A stretch of 64,000 bases of DNA from Marinobacter mangrovi. Its GTDB lineage: Bacteria; Pseudomonadota; Gammaproteobacteria; Pseudomonadales; Oleiphilaceae. The stretch is from positions 519,608-583,607 of the forward strand of contig NZ_JAERVO010000003.1 of the NCBI RefSeq assembly GCF_016798325.1. Direction: 5' to 3'. Positions 1-13,130 of this stretch are shown piece after piece. The position numbers and the translations under genes were made by a program. The first letter of the stretch is position 1, and each line of letters begins with the position of its first letter. The notes under the pieces were generated by a model. The model was given only the letters and a program-made list of their open reading frames with translations, had not been told where the DNA came from and made no database searches.

Positions 1-20
1 TCCGTTGCCATGGACGTACT

Positions 21-1478
21 ATGCTGATAATTCCCGTCGAACGCGCCGTGGACTGGCGCCGCCCGCCCTGGATGACGCTGGGCATCATGCTCACCTGCCT
101 GCTGGTGTTCCTGTTCTACCAATCCGGTGACAGGCACCTGATGGGCTCGGCCATCGAACAATACCTGGATGCCGATCTGGACCAGCTGGAAGCCCCGGCC
201 TACGAGACCTATCTGGAGCGCCGGATCCGGCTGGAGGGCGAAACCGGCCTGACCGCACGACTGGGCTCGGTGCGGGACCTGATCGCCCAGGACCAGCGCA
301 TTGTCCTGGCCCAGGTGCTGTTGAGCGACGCCGGTTTCTACCATTACCTGCGGGACAACCAGTCCGTGATCTGGTCGACGGAGCAACGCACTTACTGGGC
401 CGAGCATCGGATCCCCATTCAGGACGACTACGTCAGCCATGTCTCCGCCATGGCCGCCGGCGTGGTGCCGGCCGACCTGTCGCTGGCGGACCTGATCAGC
501 TACCAGTTCCTGCACGGTGGCTGGATGCACATCATCGGCAACCTGCTGGTGCTGTTCATGCTGGGCTTCACCGTGGAGCGCGCGTTGGGGCCGGTGAAAT
601 TCCTGCTGGCCTACCTGTTCTGCGGCGCGGTGTCGGGGCTGGTGTGGGCCGGCTTCAACTGGGGGCAGTACCTGCCGCTGGTGGGGGCTTCCGGCGGTAT
701 TGCCGGTTTGATGGGGATGTACGTGGCGCTGTTCGGCCGCCAGCGCATCCGCTTCTTCTACTTTCTCGGCGTTTATTTCGACTATTTCCGGGCGCCGGCC
801 CTGGCCCTGTTGCCCGTCTGGATCGGCAAGGAAATCTACGACCACTTCTTCGCCGGCGCCACGGGTGTGGCCTACATTGCCCACGCCGGCGGCCTGGCGG
901 TGGGCGCGGGCCTGGTCTGGCTGCTGGGTCGCAGCTGGTTACAGCCCCGTGAGACGTTCTACGAACCGGAAGAGGACGAACAGGAAGAACGCTTCCGCAG
1001 CGCCTACAGCCAGGCCATGGGTCGGATCAGCGCGCTGGATTTCGAGCAGGCCCGGCTGCAGTTCGAGGCCCTGTGGCAGCGGCATCCGGAGCGGATCGTC
1101 CTGCTCGAGCACCTGTACCAGCTGGCCAAGCTGCGTCCGGACAGTGAAGCCTACCGCGACCGGGCCCGGGAACTGATGCAGGCCACCCAGGCCCGCCATC
1201 AGCCCGAGCGCATGCTGGCGGTGTGGCAGGAATACCAGGGCAAGGGGCAGCCGCATCATCCGCTGGCGGCGGAGGACCACAACCGGGTCTTCTTTGCGGG
1301 CCTGCGCAGCGGTGACCTGAAAACGGCGGAGCGGGTGTTCGAACGCCTGCGGGCCGCCGGAGACCTGTCACTGGTGGAGGAAGCCTGCCGTTTGCTGGCG
1401 GCCGAGTTCGAGAAGCGGCAGATGACGCCCAAGGCGCGTCACTACCGCGATCTGCTGGGGCAATTGGGTCAGGCCTGA
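21..1478 (+). CDS. Rhomboid family intramembrane serine protease with C-terminal helical repeats
   Basis: This 485-residue membrane protein carries the rhomboid core. HGGWMHIIGN (H165, H170, N174) lies on the second core helix, GASG holds the nucleophile S224, and H288 in the AHAGG motif completes the Ser-His dyad. Rhomboids cleave transmembrane segments of other membrane proteins inside the lipid bilayer. A first membrane segment at about residues 17-34 is followed by a roughly 120-residue soluble insertion before the core, which is longer than in GlpG. Beyond residue 310 there is a charged linker and a helical region that looks TPR-like, with repeated aromatic and Leu positions. The gene converges on the next gene, and the two coding ends overlap by 10 bp. 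Assignment to the family is firm; the substrate is unknown. Confidence 0.9.
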   Translation: MLIIPVERAVDWRRPPWMTLGIMLTCLLVFLFYQSGDRHLMGSAIEQYLDADLDQLEAPAYETYLERRIRLEGETGLTARLGSVRDLIAQDQRIVLAQVLLSDAGFYHYLRDNQSVIWSTEQRTYWAEHRIPIQDDYVSHVSAMAAGVVPADLSLADLISYQFLHGGWMHIIGNLLVLFMLGFTVERALGPVKFLLAYLFCGAVSGLVWAGFNWGQYLPLVGASGGIAGLMGMYVALFGRQRIRFFYFLGVYFDYFRAPALALLPVWIGKEIYDHFFAGATGVAYIAHAGGLAVGAGLVWLLGRSWLQPRETFYEPEEDEQEERFRSAYSQAMGRISALDFEQARLQFEALWQRHPERIVLLEHLYQLAKLRPDSEAYRDRARELMQATQARHQPERMLAVWQEYQGKGQPHHPLAAEDHNRVFFAGLRSGDLKTAERVFERLRAAGDLSLVEEACRLLAAEFEKRQMTPKARHYRDLLGQLGQA

Positions 1479-2917
1479 TCGGTCCCGAAACGGGCCGCGG
1501 GCCCGCGCAGCGGTTGCTGGTTGCGCGCCTGTTCCAGGTAGGTGTCGATCGACGCATGCAGGGCGTGGCCGGTACAGCGCTTCTGGATGAAGTTGAGAAA
1601 GGCCGAGGCCTTTTCCCACTGCCCCAGTTGGGCCAGGGACTGCGCCACCAGTAGGTAGGCCGGTGCCAGCTCGTCATTGTCCGGGAATCGCTTGTGGAAA
1701 TCCTGCAGTAGACGCAGCACCTCGCGGTGCTGTCCGTAATGGTTCAGGACCCGGGCACAGGCGACGGCCAGGGCCGGATCGTCCAGCCGAAAGCCCGGAT
1801 CCACCTTTTCCAGTCGCTGCAGGAAGTCCGCCAGACCCTCGGCATCGCGCTGATCGGCCAGCCATTGCAGCAGTCGCGGATGGGCCCGGTAGAGTTCGCC
1901 GTTATCGTTCGTGGCCACCAGCAACCGATAGAGCTGGCCCAGACGCAGGGGATGGCTCGGATGGCTCTTGAGGCCGGACTTGATCAGGCTCAGCGCCCGC
2001 TCGTAGTTGCCGTCCTTGAGGTTCATATCGATGTCGGCGTCGAGCCTCAGGGAGCGGTCCGGCTCCCGGCGCACGGTCTCATCGTCCTGAAGGTCGCTGG
2101 CGAAGCCCAGTTCTTCCTGATACTGGAACAGCAGGTAGCCCATCATGTGGAAGAAAATAAGCATGAAGGCACTGAAGATAAAACCGGACAGGGGTTGGGC
2201 CACGACCGGCGAAAAGTGTTTGAAGGCAAATTCCTGCACCGCTACACCGGCAAGCATCATCAGGACCAGATGCCCATAGAGGACGAAGTAGGGCCAACCG
2301 ATCCGGGAGATCAGTGAAATCAGATGGGCCGGATTCACCGCCGGTCCGAGGGACTGCTCCATACCCAGAATCATGATGCTGGCGGGCATCACCAAAACCA
2401 CGAAAGCCAGAGCAACCAGCCACAGCACCCAGCCGCCCACCATGCCTGCGCTGTACAACAGCCCGCCGATCAGGATAAGCACCAGCACCTGAAGGAGCAC
2501 GACGATCAAACCGGAGCCCGTGAAGGCGGCCGCTAGCGGTGGAGGTGTCATATGGCCGTCGGCCGTGTGCCGGATCACTGTGTAGGTGTATTTGAGCAGG
2601 GCCAGAAGCAGCAGCAACCAGACCGCAAAGCCGATCAGGTTGCGATCCAGCAGCAGTGGCACGAACGTACAGATGCCCACGACCATCAGCGGATCAGAAT
2701 GGAACGGATAGCGGAAGAACGCGGGAATCCGGTTCCAGAACGGTTCCACCTGCGTTGCCGCGCCCAGGTAGCGCATGGTCTGGCTGCAGTGCGGGCAGGT
2801 GCCGTGCCGGCGATGGGTGTCGGCGTCGGGCATGCACGCCAGGCAAAATTCCTGCTGGCAGTGATTGCAGTGCCACTTGGCGGCGGTATTGGGATGGTAA
2901 TGACAGTAGTGTTTCAC
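1469..2917 (-). CDS. Membrane protein with N-terminal zinc ribbon/B-box-like domain and C-terminal TPR-like region
   Basis: The 482-residue product begins with a Cys/His-rich module (C5, H8, C17, C20, C25, C28, then a CPHC pair near 41-44) resembling a B-box zinc finger plus a second knuckle. About six hydrophobic helices follow between residues 75 and 265. The last 180 residues form a soluble alpha-helical region with TPR-like spacing (for example NYERALSLIKSGLKSHPSHP). The order zinc module, membrane domain, TPR suggests an adaptor or scaffold in the inner membrane, but no catalytic motif is visible and no specific function can be given. It is transcribed towards the rhomboid gene and overlaps its 3' end. 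The rhomboid also ends in helical repeats, so a functional link is possible but not shown. Confidence 0.7.
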   Translation of the reverse strand: MKHYCHYHPNTAAKWHCNHCQQEFCLACMPDADTHRRHGTCPHCSQTMRYLGAATQVEPFWNRIPAFFRYPFHSDPLMVVGICTFVPLLLDRNLIGFAVWLLLLLALLKYTYTVIRHTADGHMTPPPLAAAFTGSGLIVVLLQVLVLILIGGLLYSAGMVGGWVLWLVALAFVVLVMPASIMILGMEQSLGPAVNPAHLISLISRIGWPYFVLYGHLVLMMLAGVAVQEFAFKHFSPVVAQPLSGFIFSAFMLIFFHMMGYLLFQYQEELGFASDLQDDETVRREPDRSLRLDADIDMNLKDGNYERALSLIKSGLKSHPSHPLRLGQLYRLLVATNDNGELYRAHPRLLQWLADQRDAEGLADFLQRLEKVDPGFRLDDPALAVACARVLNHYGQHREVLRLLQDFHKRFPDNDELAPAYLLVAQSLAQLGQWEKASAFLNFIQKRCTGHALHASIDTYLEQARNQQPLRGPAARFGTDQA

Positions 2918-3118
2918 GTCGCGCTGCTAAGGTGTTGATCTGGCCAACAATCATGGCAGAAGGCGGGAGACGGGACCAGCGCCGGTGGCGCTCCGGATGT
3001 TGGCTTTTCGTAAAATTGCGGACACGGCGGGCGACGCGGGTCCGTTAGAATACAGAGACAGACGATTCACTCTTGCCCGGCCGGTGACTGCAGGCCGCTC
3101 CGGGCCCGGGAGGCATGA

Positions 3119-4945
3119 TTGACCCGACACCAGCCCGACCTCCGGTCCGTGGAGACCGCGACAGCCCCTCACGAGGCCTACACCTGGCGCCAGATCGCCC
3201 GCTTCGCGCTGACCCACCGGCGCCGGCTGGTGCGTGCGAATGTCATTGCCGTGCTGGCGACACTGGTGAGTGTGCCATTGCCCCTGTTGCTGCCGGTGCT
3301 GGTGGACGAGGTGCTGCTGGACAAGCCGGGCCCGGTGCTCCCGGTGATGAACACGGTATTGCCGGAAAGTTGGCAGATGCCGGCGGTCTACATCGCGTCC
3401 ATGGTGCTCCTGGCGTTCTTGATGCGCGTCCTGGCGCTGGCCTTCAACGTGGCCCAGTCGCGGGAATTTTCCATCATTTCCAAGGACGTGGTGTTCCGGA
3501 TCCGTGAACGTCTGCTGGGCCGGCTCGGGCGCATCGCCATGTCGGAATACGAAACTCTTGGGTCCGGCGCGGTCACCGCCCACTTCATCACCGATCTGGA
3601 CACCATCGACAAGTTTCTCGGCACCACCATCAGTCGTTTCCTGGTGGCCAGCCTGACGGTGCTGGGGACGGCGGGTGTGCTGCTCTGGGTCCACTGGGAG
3701 CTGGGCCTGCTGATCCTGCTGTTCAATCCGCTGGTGATCTTCTGCACCATGCTGATCGGCAAGCGGGTGAAGGAGCTCAAGCGGCGGGAGAACAGCGCCT
3801 ACGAGGTATTCCAGGGCGACCTGACCGAAACCCTCGACGCCATCCACCAGTTGCGCGCGGCCAATCGCGAAGGGCACTACCTGCGCCATCTGGTCGACCG
3901 GGCCCGCGGCGTACGCGATCACGCCGTGCAGTTCGAGTGGCGCAGCGACGCCGCCACCCGGGCCAGCTTCACCCTGTTCCAGTTCGGCGTGGACAGCTTC
4001 CGTGCCGCCGCCATGATCACCGTGCTGCTGAGCGACCTGAGCATCGGCATGATGTTCGCCATCTTCGGCTACCTGTGGTTCATGCTGACGCCGGTGCAGG
4101 AAATGCTGAACATGCAGTACGCATTTTACGCCGCCAATGCCGCCCTGGCCCGGATCAACCGACTGTTGCAGCTGAAGGAAGAGCCGCGCTATCCGGCGCT
4201 GGAGAACCCGTTCCAGAACCGCCACACCGTCAGCCTGACCCTGCGCGACGTGTCATTCCGCTACGGCGAAGAAGACGTGCTGCGGCACATCAACCTGGAT
4301 GTAGCGCCGGGCGAGAAAGTGGCCATCGTCGGCGCCAGCGGTGGCGGAAAATCCACCCTGGTTCAGGTGATCCTGGGCATGTACACGCCCACCCAGGGCG
4401 AGATCCTGATCGACGGCGTGCCAGTGCAGCGCATCGGCCTGGAGTGCCTGCGCGAGCATGTGGCCACGGTGCTTCAGCATCCCGCGCTGTTCAACGACAC
4501 CGTGCGCCAGAACCTGACCATGGGTCGCGAGCACAGCGACGAGGCGCTGTGGCATGCCCTACGGATCGCGCAACTGGACCTCACCATCCAGGCCATGGAC
4601 AAGGGGCTGGAAACCCGCATCGGTCGCCAGGGCGTGCGTCTGTCCGGTGGTCAGCGCCAGCGGCTGGCGATTGCCCGCATGGTGTTGTCGGACCCGTCGG
4701 TGGTGATCCTGGACGAGGCCACCTCGGCGCTGGATGCGGAAACCGAATACCAGCTGCATCAGGCGCTGGAGGATTTCCTCAAACAGCGCACCACCCTGAT
4801 CATCGCCCACCGCCTCAGTGCCGTGAAACAGGCCGACCGGGCCTACGTGTTCGAGGACGGTCGCATCATCGAGGAGGGCCATCACGACGAGCTGATCGCC
4901 CGGCAGGGGCTATACGCCCAGCTCTACGGGGACCGTCAGCACTAA
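3119..4945 (+). CDS. ABC transporter, fused permease and ATP-binding protein (exporter type)
   Basis: This 608-residue half-transporter has an N-terminal type-1 exporter membrane domain (about residues 30-320, six helices) and a C-terminal nucleotide-binding domain. Visible motifs are Walker A GASGGGKST, the Q-loop region, the signature LSGGQRQR, Walker B VVILDEATSALD and the H-loop IIAHRLS. It should work as a homodimer in the inner membrane, pumping lipid-like, peptide or drug substrates; the substrate cannot be told from sequence. The start is a TTG at 3119, preceded by GGGAGG. An ATG at 3115 lies in another frame and opens only a 130-codon shadow. It stands alone, with no accessory membrane-fusion protein nearby. 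Confidence 0.88.
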   Translation: MTRHQPDLRSVETATAPHEAYTWRQIARFALTHRRRLVRANVIAVLATLVSVPLPLLLPVLVDEVLLDKPGPVLPVMNTVLPESWQMPAVYIASMVLLAFLMRVLALAFNVAQSREFSIISKDVVFRIRERLLGRLGRIAMSEYETLGSGAVTAHFITDLDTIDKFLGTTISRFLVASLTVLGTAGVLLWVHWELGLLILLFNPLVIFCTMLIGKRVKELKRRENSAYEVFQGDLTETLDAIHQLRAANREGHYLRHLVDRARGVRDHAVQFEWRSDAATRASFTLFQFGVDSFRAAAMITVLLSDLSIGMMFAIFGYLWFMLTPVQEMLNMQYAFYAANAALARINRLLQLKEEPRYPALENPFQNRHTVSLTLRDVSFRYGEEDVLRHINLDVAPGEKVAIVGASGGGKSTLVQVILGMYTPTQGEILIDGVPVQRIGLECLREHVATVLQHPALFNDTVRQNLTMGREHSDEALWHALRIAQLDLTIQAMDKGLETRIGRQGVRLSGGQRQRLAIARMVLSDPSVVILDEATSALDAETEYQLHQALEDFLKQRTTLIIAHRLSAVKQADRAYVFEDGRIIEEGHHDELIARQGLYAQLYGDRQH

Positions 4946-5031
4946 CCCTCTGTTTTCACAGGCCTGCTAGACTGTAAGGGCAGTATTCACCTCAAAAAAA
5001 GCTCGAAACGGTTTTTCAGGAGTCGCCACCG

Positions 5032-6948
5032 ATGGGCATTCGTCTGAAGCTGATTGTCGGCATGGGCGCGGCATTACTCGTCAGCACCTGTGTCCTGATT
5101 GCTCTCAATATCGTGCAGATGCGCGGTCTGCTGGACCGCTACTTGCTGGACACGGCGCTGCCGGCCAGCGTGGAGTCCATCGCCCGCTCGGTGGAGCGCG
5201 ACCTGCAGTCCCCCTTGACTGCCTCGGAAATGATTGCCGACAACAGCTACCTGAAAGACTGGATTGCCGCCGGTGAGCCGCAAGACAGCCTGGGCCCGTT
5301 AAAGCGCTTCCTCGGCAATGTCCGCAGTCGCCAGAATGCCGTCTCGGCTCACTTCGTCTCGGCCGAAACCCAGAATTACTACACCCAGGACGGCATTGAA
5401 CGCGTGATCAAGCGCGGCCAGGACGACTGGTTCTACAGCTTCCTCGACAGTGGTGAAAAGCGCGCACTGTCGCTGGACGTGGACAAGACCACCGGCAAGC
5501 CCATGTTGTTCATCAACGTGCGCATGGAGAATCAGGGCCAGCCGGTGGCGGTCACGGGTATTGGGCTGGGGCTGGACCAGATGGCCGAGCGCATCCGCAA
5601 ATTCCGCTTTGCCGACACCGGGATCGTCTACCTGGTGTCGTCCGATGGGCATATCAACATTCACCCGGATCTGGACAAGACCGGACAGACCTTGTCGTCC
5701 GTCACGACACCTGATACGGCGAAGGCTCTGCAATCCGGGAAAGGCTACACCGTCAGCGAGTTCACCCGGGACGGCACGGACTACCTGGCCGCCAGTCTGC
5801 CGCTGTCCATGACCGACTGGCGCATCGTCGCCGAAGTACCGGCGAGTGAGATCTACGCCGCCGCCAACCGGGCCAATACCATTTCACTGGTGGTGGGCCT
5901 GCTGGTGGCGTTGCTGTTCCTCGGGATTGTAGCGCTGGTGGCCACCCGCATGACCCGGCCACTGAAGCGGATCACTGGAGCCCTGACCGAAATCGGCAAG
6001 GGCGGGGGCGATCTGACCCAGGAACTGACGGTCGACAGCAAGGACGAACTGGGTGAACTGGCGACCGGGTTCAACGGGTTCGTGCGGTCCCAGCGGGATA
6101 TGATCCGGGGATTGCTGGAAACCGCCCAGCGCCTGCAGCGGTTCGTGGAGCAGATTTCCGACGTGATGGCGTCCAACACCACCCGGGCCGGCGAGCAGAG
6201 TCACCTGACCGAATCCGTGGCGACGGCGGTCTATGAGATGGAAACCACCGTACAGGAGATTGCACAGAACGCGACGGAAACCGCCAATCAACTGGAGCAG
6301 GTGGGCCATCATGCCGGCCGCATCCGCGAGACGATGTCTGAATCCATCCGCCAGGTGGGCGGCATGGCGGACGATATTCGTGAATCGGCGGCGGCCATTC
6401 AGCAGCTGGCGCGGGAAGTGGAGGACATCGGCCGGGTGATCGATGTGATCAACGCCATCTCCGACCAGACCAACCTGCTGGCCCTGAACGCGGCCATCGA
6501 AGCGGCCCGGGCCGGGGAGCATGGCCGGGGCTTCTCGGTGGTGGCCGACGAAGTGCGCAGTCTGGCGCAGAAGACCCACAGCTCCACGGAGGAAATCCGG
6601 ACCATCATCGAACGCCTGCAGCAGGGCTCGGCCCGGTCGGTGAAGGCCATGCAGGCCGGAGAACAGGCGACGGAGGCGACGGTGAACGCCACCCGAAGCA
6701 TGGGCGAATCCCTGGACGAGATCGGGGAAAGCGTCGACCGGATTGTCGGCATGAGCCACCAGGTGGCCGCCGCCACCGAGGAACAGAGCTCGGTGACCGA
6801 GGACATCAGCCGCAACGTTCAGAACATTTCGGAACTGAGCGCCCGCTCCAGCGAGGACATGACGGCCGCCAATCGGGAGGTCGAATCATTGCGCGCCATG
6901 GCGGACGATCTGGCGCGCCAGATGAAGGCGTTCCGGCTGGATAAATAA
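5032..6948 (+). CDS. Methyl-accepting chemotaxis protein with dCache-type sensor
   Basis: The 638-residue receptor has a short cytoplasmic start, a first membrane helix (about residues 8-30), a periplasmic domain of roughly 250 residues with dCache features, a second membrane helix (about 283-307), a HAMP linker, and a long cytoplasmic coiled coil. The hairpin tip is nearly perfectly conserved ([19 protein letters not shown]), as expected for binding CheA and CheW. The receptor reports ligand binding in the periplasm to the flagellar switch. The N-terminal domain contains the FINVRM and [10 protein letters not shown] segments typical of double Cache folds, which often bind amino acids or organic acids. 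No chemotaxis genes lie next to it. A good ribosome site (AGGAGT) precedes the ATG. Confidence 0.93.
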   Translation: MGIRLKLIVGMGAALLVSTCVLIALNIVQMRGLLDRYLLDTALPASVESIARSVERDLQSPLTASEMIADNSYLKDWIAAGEPQDSLGPLKRFLGNVRSRQNAVSAHFVSAETQNYYTQDGIERVIKRGQDDWFYSFLDSGEKRALSLDVDKTTGKPMLFINVRMENQGQPVAVTGIGLGLDQMAERIRKFRFADTGIVYLVSSDGHINIHPDLDKTGQTLSSVTTPDTAKALQSGKGYTVSEFTRDGTDYLAASLPLSMTDWRIVAEVPASEIYAAANRANTISLVVGLLVALLFLGIVALVATRMTRPLKRITGALTEIGKGGGDLTQELTVDSKDELGELATGFNGFVRSQRDMIRGLLETAQRLQRFVEQISDVMASNTTRAGEQSHLTESVATAVYEMETTVQEIAQNATETANQLEQVGHHAGRIRETMSESIRQVGGMADDIRESAAAIQQLAREVEDIGRVIDVINAISDQTNLLALNAAIEAARAGEHGRGFSVVADEVRSLAQKTHSSTEEIRTIIERLQQGSARSVKAMQAGEQATEATVNATRSMGESLDEIGESVDRIVGMSHQVAAATEEQSSVTEDISRNVQNISELSARSSEDMTAANREVESLRAMADDLARQMKAFRLDK

Positions 6949-7208
6949 CGGCCTTCGTTGGGGTGTCGGCGCGCCGGGTGCATTCACCGTCGTTATGCTG
7001 AACATTCATGGAAACGCGGTTGAAGTCGCCCAAATCAATGCAATAGTAAGGAGTAACTGGTCAAGCGGGTTTATCTGGCGCAGGCTAATAAGCCATCTGA
7101 TGAGAGAGATCGCGGGAGCTTCTGACAGGTTCTGGAGGCCGGGAATGGTCAGAAGCGCCCTGCCACGCCCTTTGACACTTCGAATGCGATAAGGAAAGGA
7201 GGCGTTAC

Positions 7209-9977
<2,769 letters not shown>

Positions 9978-10003
9978 TATCGGCATCCTGTCGCTGAGTA
10001 AGG

Positions 10004-10036
10004 CCCGTCCTGGTGAACGCCAGGGCGGGTTTTTTT
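10004..10036 (+). terminator. Rho-independent terminator after acnA
   Basis: A 10 bp stem (10004-10013 with 10020-10029, one G-U pair), a 6-base loop and a run of seven T follow the acnA stop codon by about 26 bases. This is a textbook intrinsic terminator. Confidence 0.88.
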
Positions 10037-10241
10037 ATGGACGGAATCCGGTGGATTCGGATTAAAGTCCCGTAAATATCGGTCCTTTCGACAGTTTGTT
10101 TCTGTAGGATCGCCGTCTATAGTGAGTTTGAAAGAGGCCCGTCGCGGACACGGCGGGCTTCGGGGTTCTGCGACGAGTCTCTGCGCGGCGGGCTGGAGCC
10201 CGGATCGTCCAGGGCTCTCCAACTGCTTGGATGGCGATATT

Positions 10242-11924
10242 TTGAGTGCTCCTGATGTACAAGGCCGGCTTCAGGCTCTGAAGACCCGATTTGCCGCGCG
10301 AGTCAAAGGTGAACTGGAAGAACTGCAGCGCCTGCTGGCCCCCCGCCAGGCCGATGCCGCCGGTATCCAGCGCGCGCGCGAGGCTTATCAGATCCTGCAT
10401 CGCATTGCCGGTGGCGCCGGCACCTTTGGCCTGGATGCCTTGGGAAAAGAGGCGCGGGACCTGGAAACCCGGCTGCAGCCACTGGTCGAGGCCGACATCA
10501 CCACGCCCGGCCTGCCGGACCAGCTGCAGCAGATACTGGATGACGCCTTCCTGGCCCGGATCCACAGTCTGTCCGATTTCCTGGACGACACCGCGCCGCT
10601 GGCCGCGGGTGACCCGCGCGAGCCCTATCTGCCGGACGATGACGACGAGCCGGTTGCCACGGACATTCCCCAGGTCAGTCCAACCCGAGTGATCCTGGCC
10701 GATCCGGACGTGGCGCAGGCCTCGCCCCTGGCGTCGCGCCTGCAGGAGCATGGCTATCACGTGCAGTGGGTGCAGGACCCGGTGGAAATCCAGGCGATTC
10801 GCGCCAGCCTGCCGGACGACGGCCCCGTCGTCGTCGTGGCGGACGCGGCGCTGCAACCGCAACTGCAGGATCTGGAGCTGACCAGTCACCCCCACATCCT
10901 GCCGGTGATCTACCTGGCCGGTCAGGATTCGTTCGAGCTGCGTTACCGGGTGGCGGAAAGCGGCGCGGGCGGTCTGTTCCTGCGGCCGGTGGACGTGCCG
11001 GCGCTGGTGGAGCGGATCGAGGCGGCCGTCGGCGAGTTTCAGTCGGCCCGGCGCAGCCGCGTGATGCTGGTGGATGACGACCGTGCCCGGGTGATGCATG
11101 CCCAGGCGGTGCTGGCGTCGGCCGGCATGGAAGTCCGGGTGGTGGTCGAGCCCGCCGACATCCTGGCCCAGTTGCCCGCGTTCCGACCAGACATCCTGTT
11201 GCTGGAAACCCGGGTTGGTCCTTGCAGTGGACCCGTGCTGGCCCGGATGGTGCGCCTGCAGCCGGAGTGGCAGGATCTGCCGGTGGTGTTCCTGACGGCC
11301 GGCCCCGGTGACATCGACCAGGACGCCCTGGATACCGAAGACGTCCTGACCGGCCCGCTGACCGACCGATCGCTGATCACTGCCGTCCGCTCCCGCTGTT
11401 ATCGCGCCCGGCAGATGGCCCGCCAGATTTCCCGGGACCGCCTGTCCGGCACCCTGGTCGCCTCGCGCATCCGCCAGGCGGTGGCGCGCGAGCATGCGCA
11501 GGTTAGTCGTCACGGCCGTCGTTCCGTAGTGGCCATCCTCGACCTGGACGATTTCCGCCAGTTGAACCGGGATTACGGCCACACCTCCGGCGATATCGTG
11601 ATTCGCAGCCTGGCGGATGTGCTTCGCCAGCGTCTGCGCAGTTCCGACCTGATCGGGCGTTACGGCGGGGAGGAATTCGTGGTGCTGCTGCCGGACTGTA
11701 CCGACGAGCAGGCCCGCGGGGTTTTCGAGGCGATTTGCGAGCAGTTCTCGGCGCTGGAATTCCAGTCCGGTGTCCGGTCATTCCGCGCCACACTCAGTGT
11801 CGGTCTGGTGGAGCTGGGGACGTTCGCCAGTGCCGACGCCGCGCTGGCCGCCGCCGATCAGGTACTCGCCGACCGGCAACCGGATGCCCAGCAGGACGTG
11901 CGCGTCTGGAAGGCCAACGACTGA
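10242..11924 (+). CDS. HPt - degenerate receiver - degenerate receiver - GGDEF diguanylate cyclase
   Basis: The 560-residue protein opens with a histidine phosphotransfer domain; the phospho-acceptor is H53 in ILHRIAGGAGTFG. Two receiver-like domains follow. The first (from RVILADPD) lacks the conserved Thr and Lys. The second (from RVMLVDDD) keeps the acidic pocket but has Glu instead of the phospho-accepting Asp (ILLLETRV) and also lacks the Lys. The C-terminal GGDEF domain has an intact GGEEF active site with an RSSD inhibitory site five residues before it, so it should make c-di-GMP under product inhibition. The frame is open from a GTG at 10122, but the TTG at 10242 places the start just before the HPt fold; neither has a strong ribosome site. 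It overlaps the next gene by one base. Confidence 0.85.
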   Translation: MSAPDVQGRLQALKTRFAARVKGELEELQRLLAPRQADAAGIQRAREAYQILHRIAGGAGTFGLDALGKEARDLETRLQPLVEADITTPGLPDQLQQILDDAFLARIHSLSDFLDDTAPLAAGDPREPYLPDDDDEPVATDIPQVSPTRVILADPDVAQASPLASRLQEHGYHVQWVQDPVEIQAIRASLPDDGPVVVVADAALQPQLQDLELTSHPHILPVIYLAGQDSFELRYRVAESGAGGLFLRPVDVPALVERIEAAVGEFQSARRSRVMLVDDDRARVMHAQAVLASAGMEVRVVVEPADILAQLPAFRPDILLLETRVGPCSGPVLARMVRLQPEWQDLPVVFLTAGPGDIDQDALDTEDVLTGPLTDRSLITAVRSRCYRARQMARQISRDRLSGTLVASRIRQAVAREHAQVSRHGRRSVVAILDLDDFRQLNRDYGHTSGDIVIRSLADVLRQRLRSSDLIGRYGGEEFVVLLPDCTDEQARGVFEAICEQFSALEFQSGVRSFRATLSVGLVELGTFASADAALAAADQVLADRQPDAQQDVRVWKAND

Positions 11925-13069
11925 TGGCCATCCTGATCCTGGAAGACGATCTTTTGGTGGCCGAACTGCTGGAAACCATCGTCCTGAGCCTGTATCCCCG
12001 CGGCCGTGCACGCCTCCTGGGCAGCTATCAGGATGCCGTCGCCGAGTGGCAGCCGGGCAAGGTTGATCTCATCCTTTGCGACTGGAACCTGCCGGACGGT
12101 TCCGGCCTGGATTTTGTACGCCATGTCCGACGTCAGGATTCCGAGGTGCCCATTGTCATGATCAGCGGTCGTTCCGACCGTCAGTCCGTCCTGATGGCGG
12201 CCAAGCACCACATCAATGGCTTTATCACCAAGCCGTTCGACGTCACGGTGGTGCACGATCGCCTGAAGAGCCTACTGGTGGAGGGTGAACCTGCGAGCTA
12301 TGCCATCGGCGGGCCGGAACCCCTGTTCGCCGACGCCATGGAGGGGCAGATCCTGCTGCCCACCAGTCTGGACCCGGCCAGCATGCTGGAGTTGATGCAT
12401 CGGGACGACCTGATCTCACCGAGCCAGCTGGCGGAACGCTGGCGGGACGAGACCTCCCTGGTGATGCGCCTTCTTGATGTCGCCAACGGCAGCTCCTATC
12501 GCCGCAGCGGGGAGTCCGTCGACTCCCTGCGGGATGCCATTAACACCCTCGGTGTGGACATGGCATTGAACATTGCTCTGGGCATGGCACTGGATCATGC
12601 CCACGACCTCAGCGATCCCCGCCTGCAAGACAAGGCAAAAACCTACGCTGAGCTGAGTGACCGGGTCGCCCTGGAGGCCAGCCGGCTGGCCCGTCAGCTG
12701 GGCCAGGGCCCGGTGCTGTGCTACACCGCGGGACTGATGGGACGGATCGGTGAACTGGCGGTGCTCAGCGTCCTGCAGCAATACCTGGGCGCCGGCGGCG
12801 AGCTGTCCGACGCCGACATCGACGATCTGGTCCGGGACTGGGCCCAGCCGCTGGGCAATCGACTGAAAGTCCAGTGGCGCCTGCCGCTTCAGCTGCGGGA
12901 TCTGGTGGGCGCGATCCACAGCCTGCCCCACGGAGCCACCCACCAGAGCCGGCTGATCATGCGGGCCGCGGCCCTGTTTGCCGACGGGGCCCGGGAGTCT
13001 CCGGAATACCGCACGTTGATGCGCCGGTTGGGCAGCGAGCCGCCCGCGTCGGAAGGCGCTGACCATTGA
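11924..13069 (+). CDS. Response regulator with receiver and HDOD domains
   Basis: The 381-residue protein has an intact receiver (acidic pair ED at 7-9, phospho-acceptor D53 in LILCDWNLPDGSG, Lys in ITKPFD). A HDOD domain follows (from about residue 135, SLDPASMLELMHRDDLISPSQLAERW). HDOD domains are catalytically inactive relatives of HD phosphohydrolases and act in signalling. The ATG at 11924 shares bases with the TGA of the upstream GGDEF gene, so the two are probably translationally coupled. The reading frame stays open upstream of this ATG, but that part lies inside the previous gene. Its partner kinase is not encoded nearby. Confidence 0.87.
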   Translation: MAILILEDDLLVAELLETIVLSLYPRGRARLLGSYQDAVAEWQPGKVDLILCDWNLPDGSGLDFVRHVRRQDSEVPIVMISGRSDRQSVLMAAKHHINGFITKPFDVTVVHDRLKSLLVEGEPASYAIGGPEPLFADAMEGQILLPTSLDPASMLELMHRDDLISPSQLAERWRDETSLVMRLLDVANGSSYRRSGESVDSLRDAINTLGVDMALNIALGMALDHAHDLSDPRLQDKAKTYAELSDRVALEASRLARQLGQGPVLCYTAGLMGRIGELAVLSVLQQYLGAGGELSDADIDDLVRDWAQPLGNRLKVQWRLPLQLRDLVGAIHSLPHGATHQSRLIMRAAALFADGARESPEYRTLMRRLGSEPPASEGADH

Positions 13070-13130
13070 CCCCGACGGCCCGATGGCGGAGGATGCGCCG
13101 CGCTCACGACAACCGCTGGAATGATCGACA

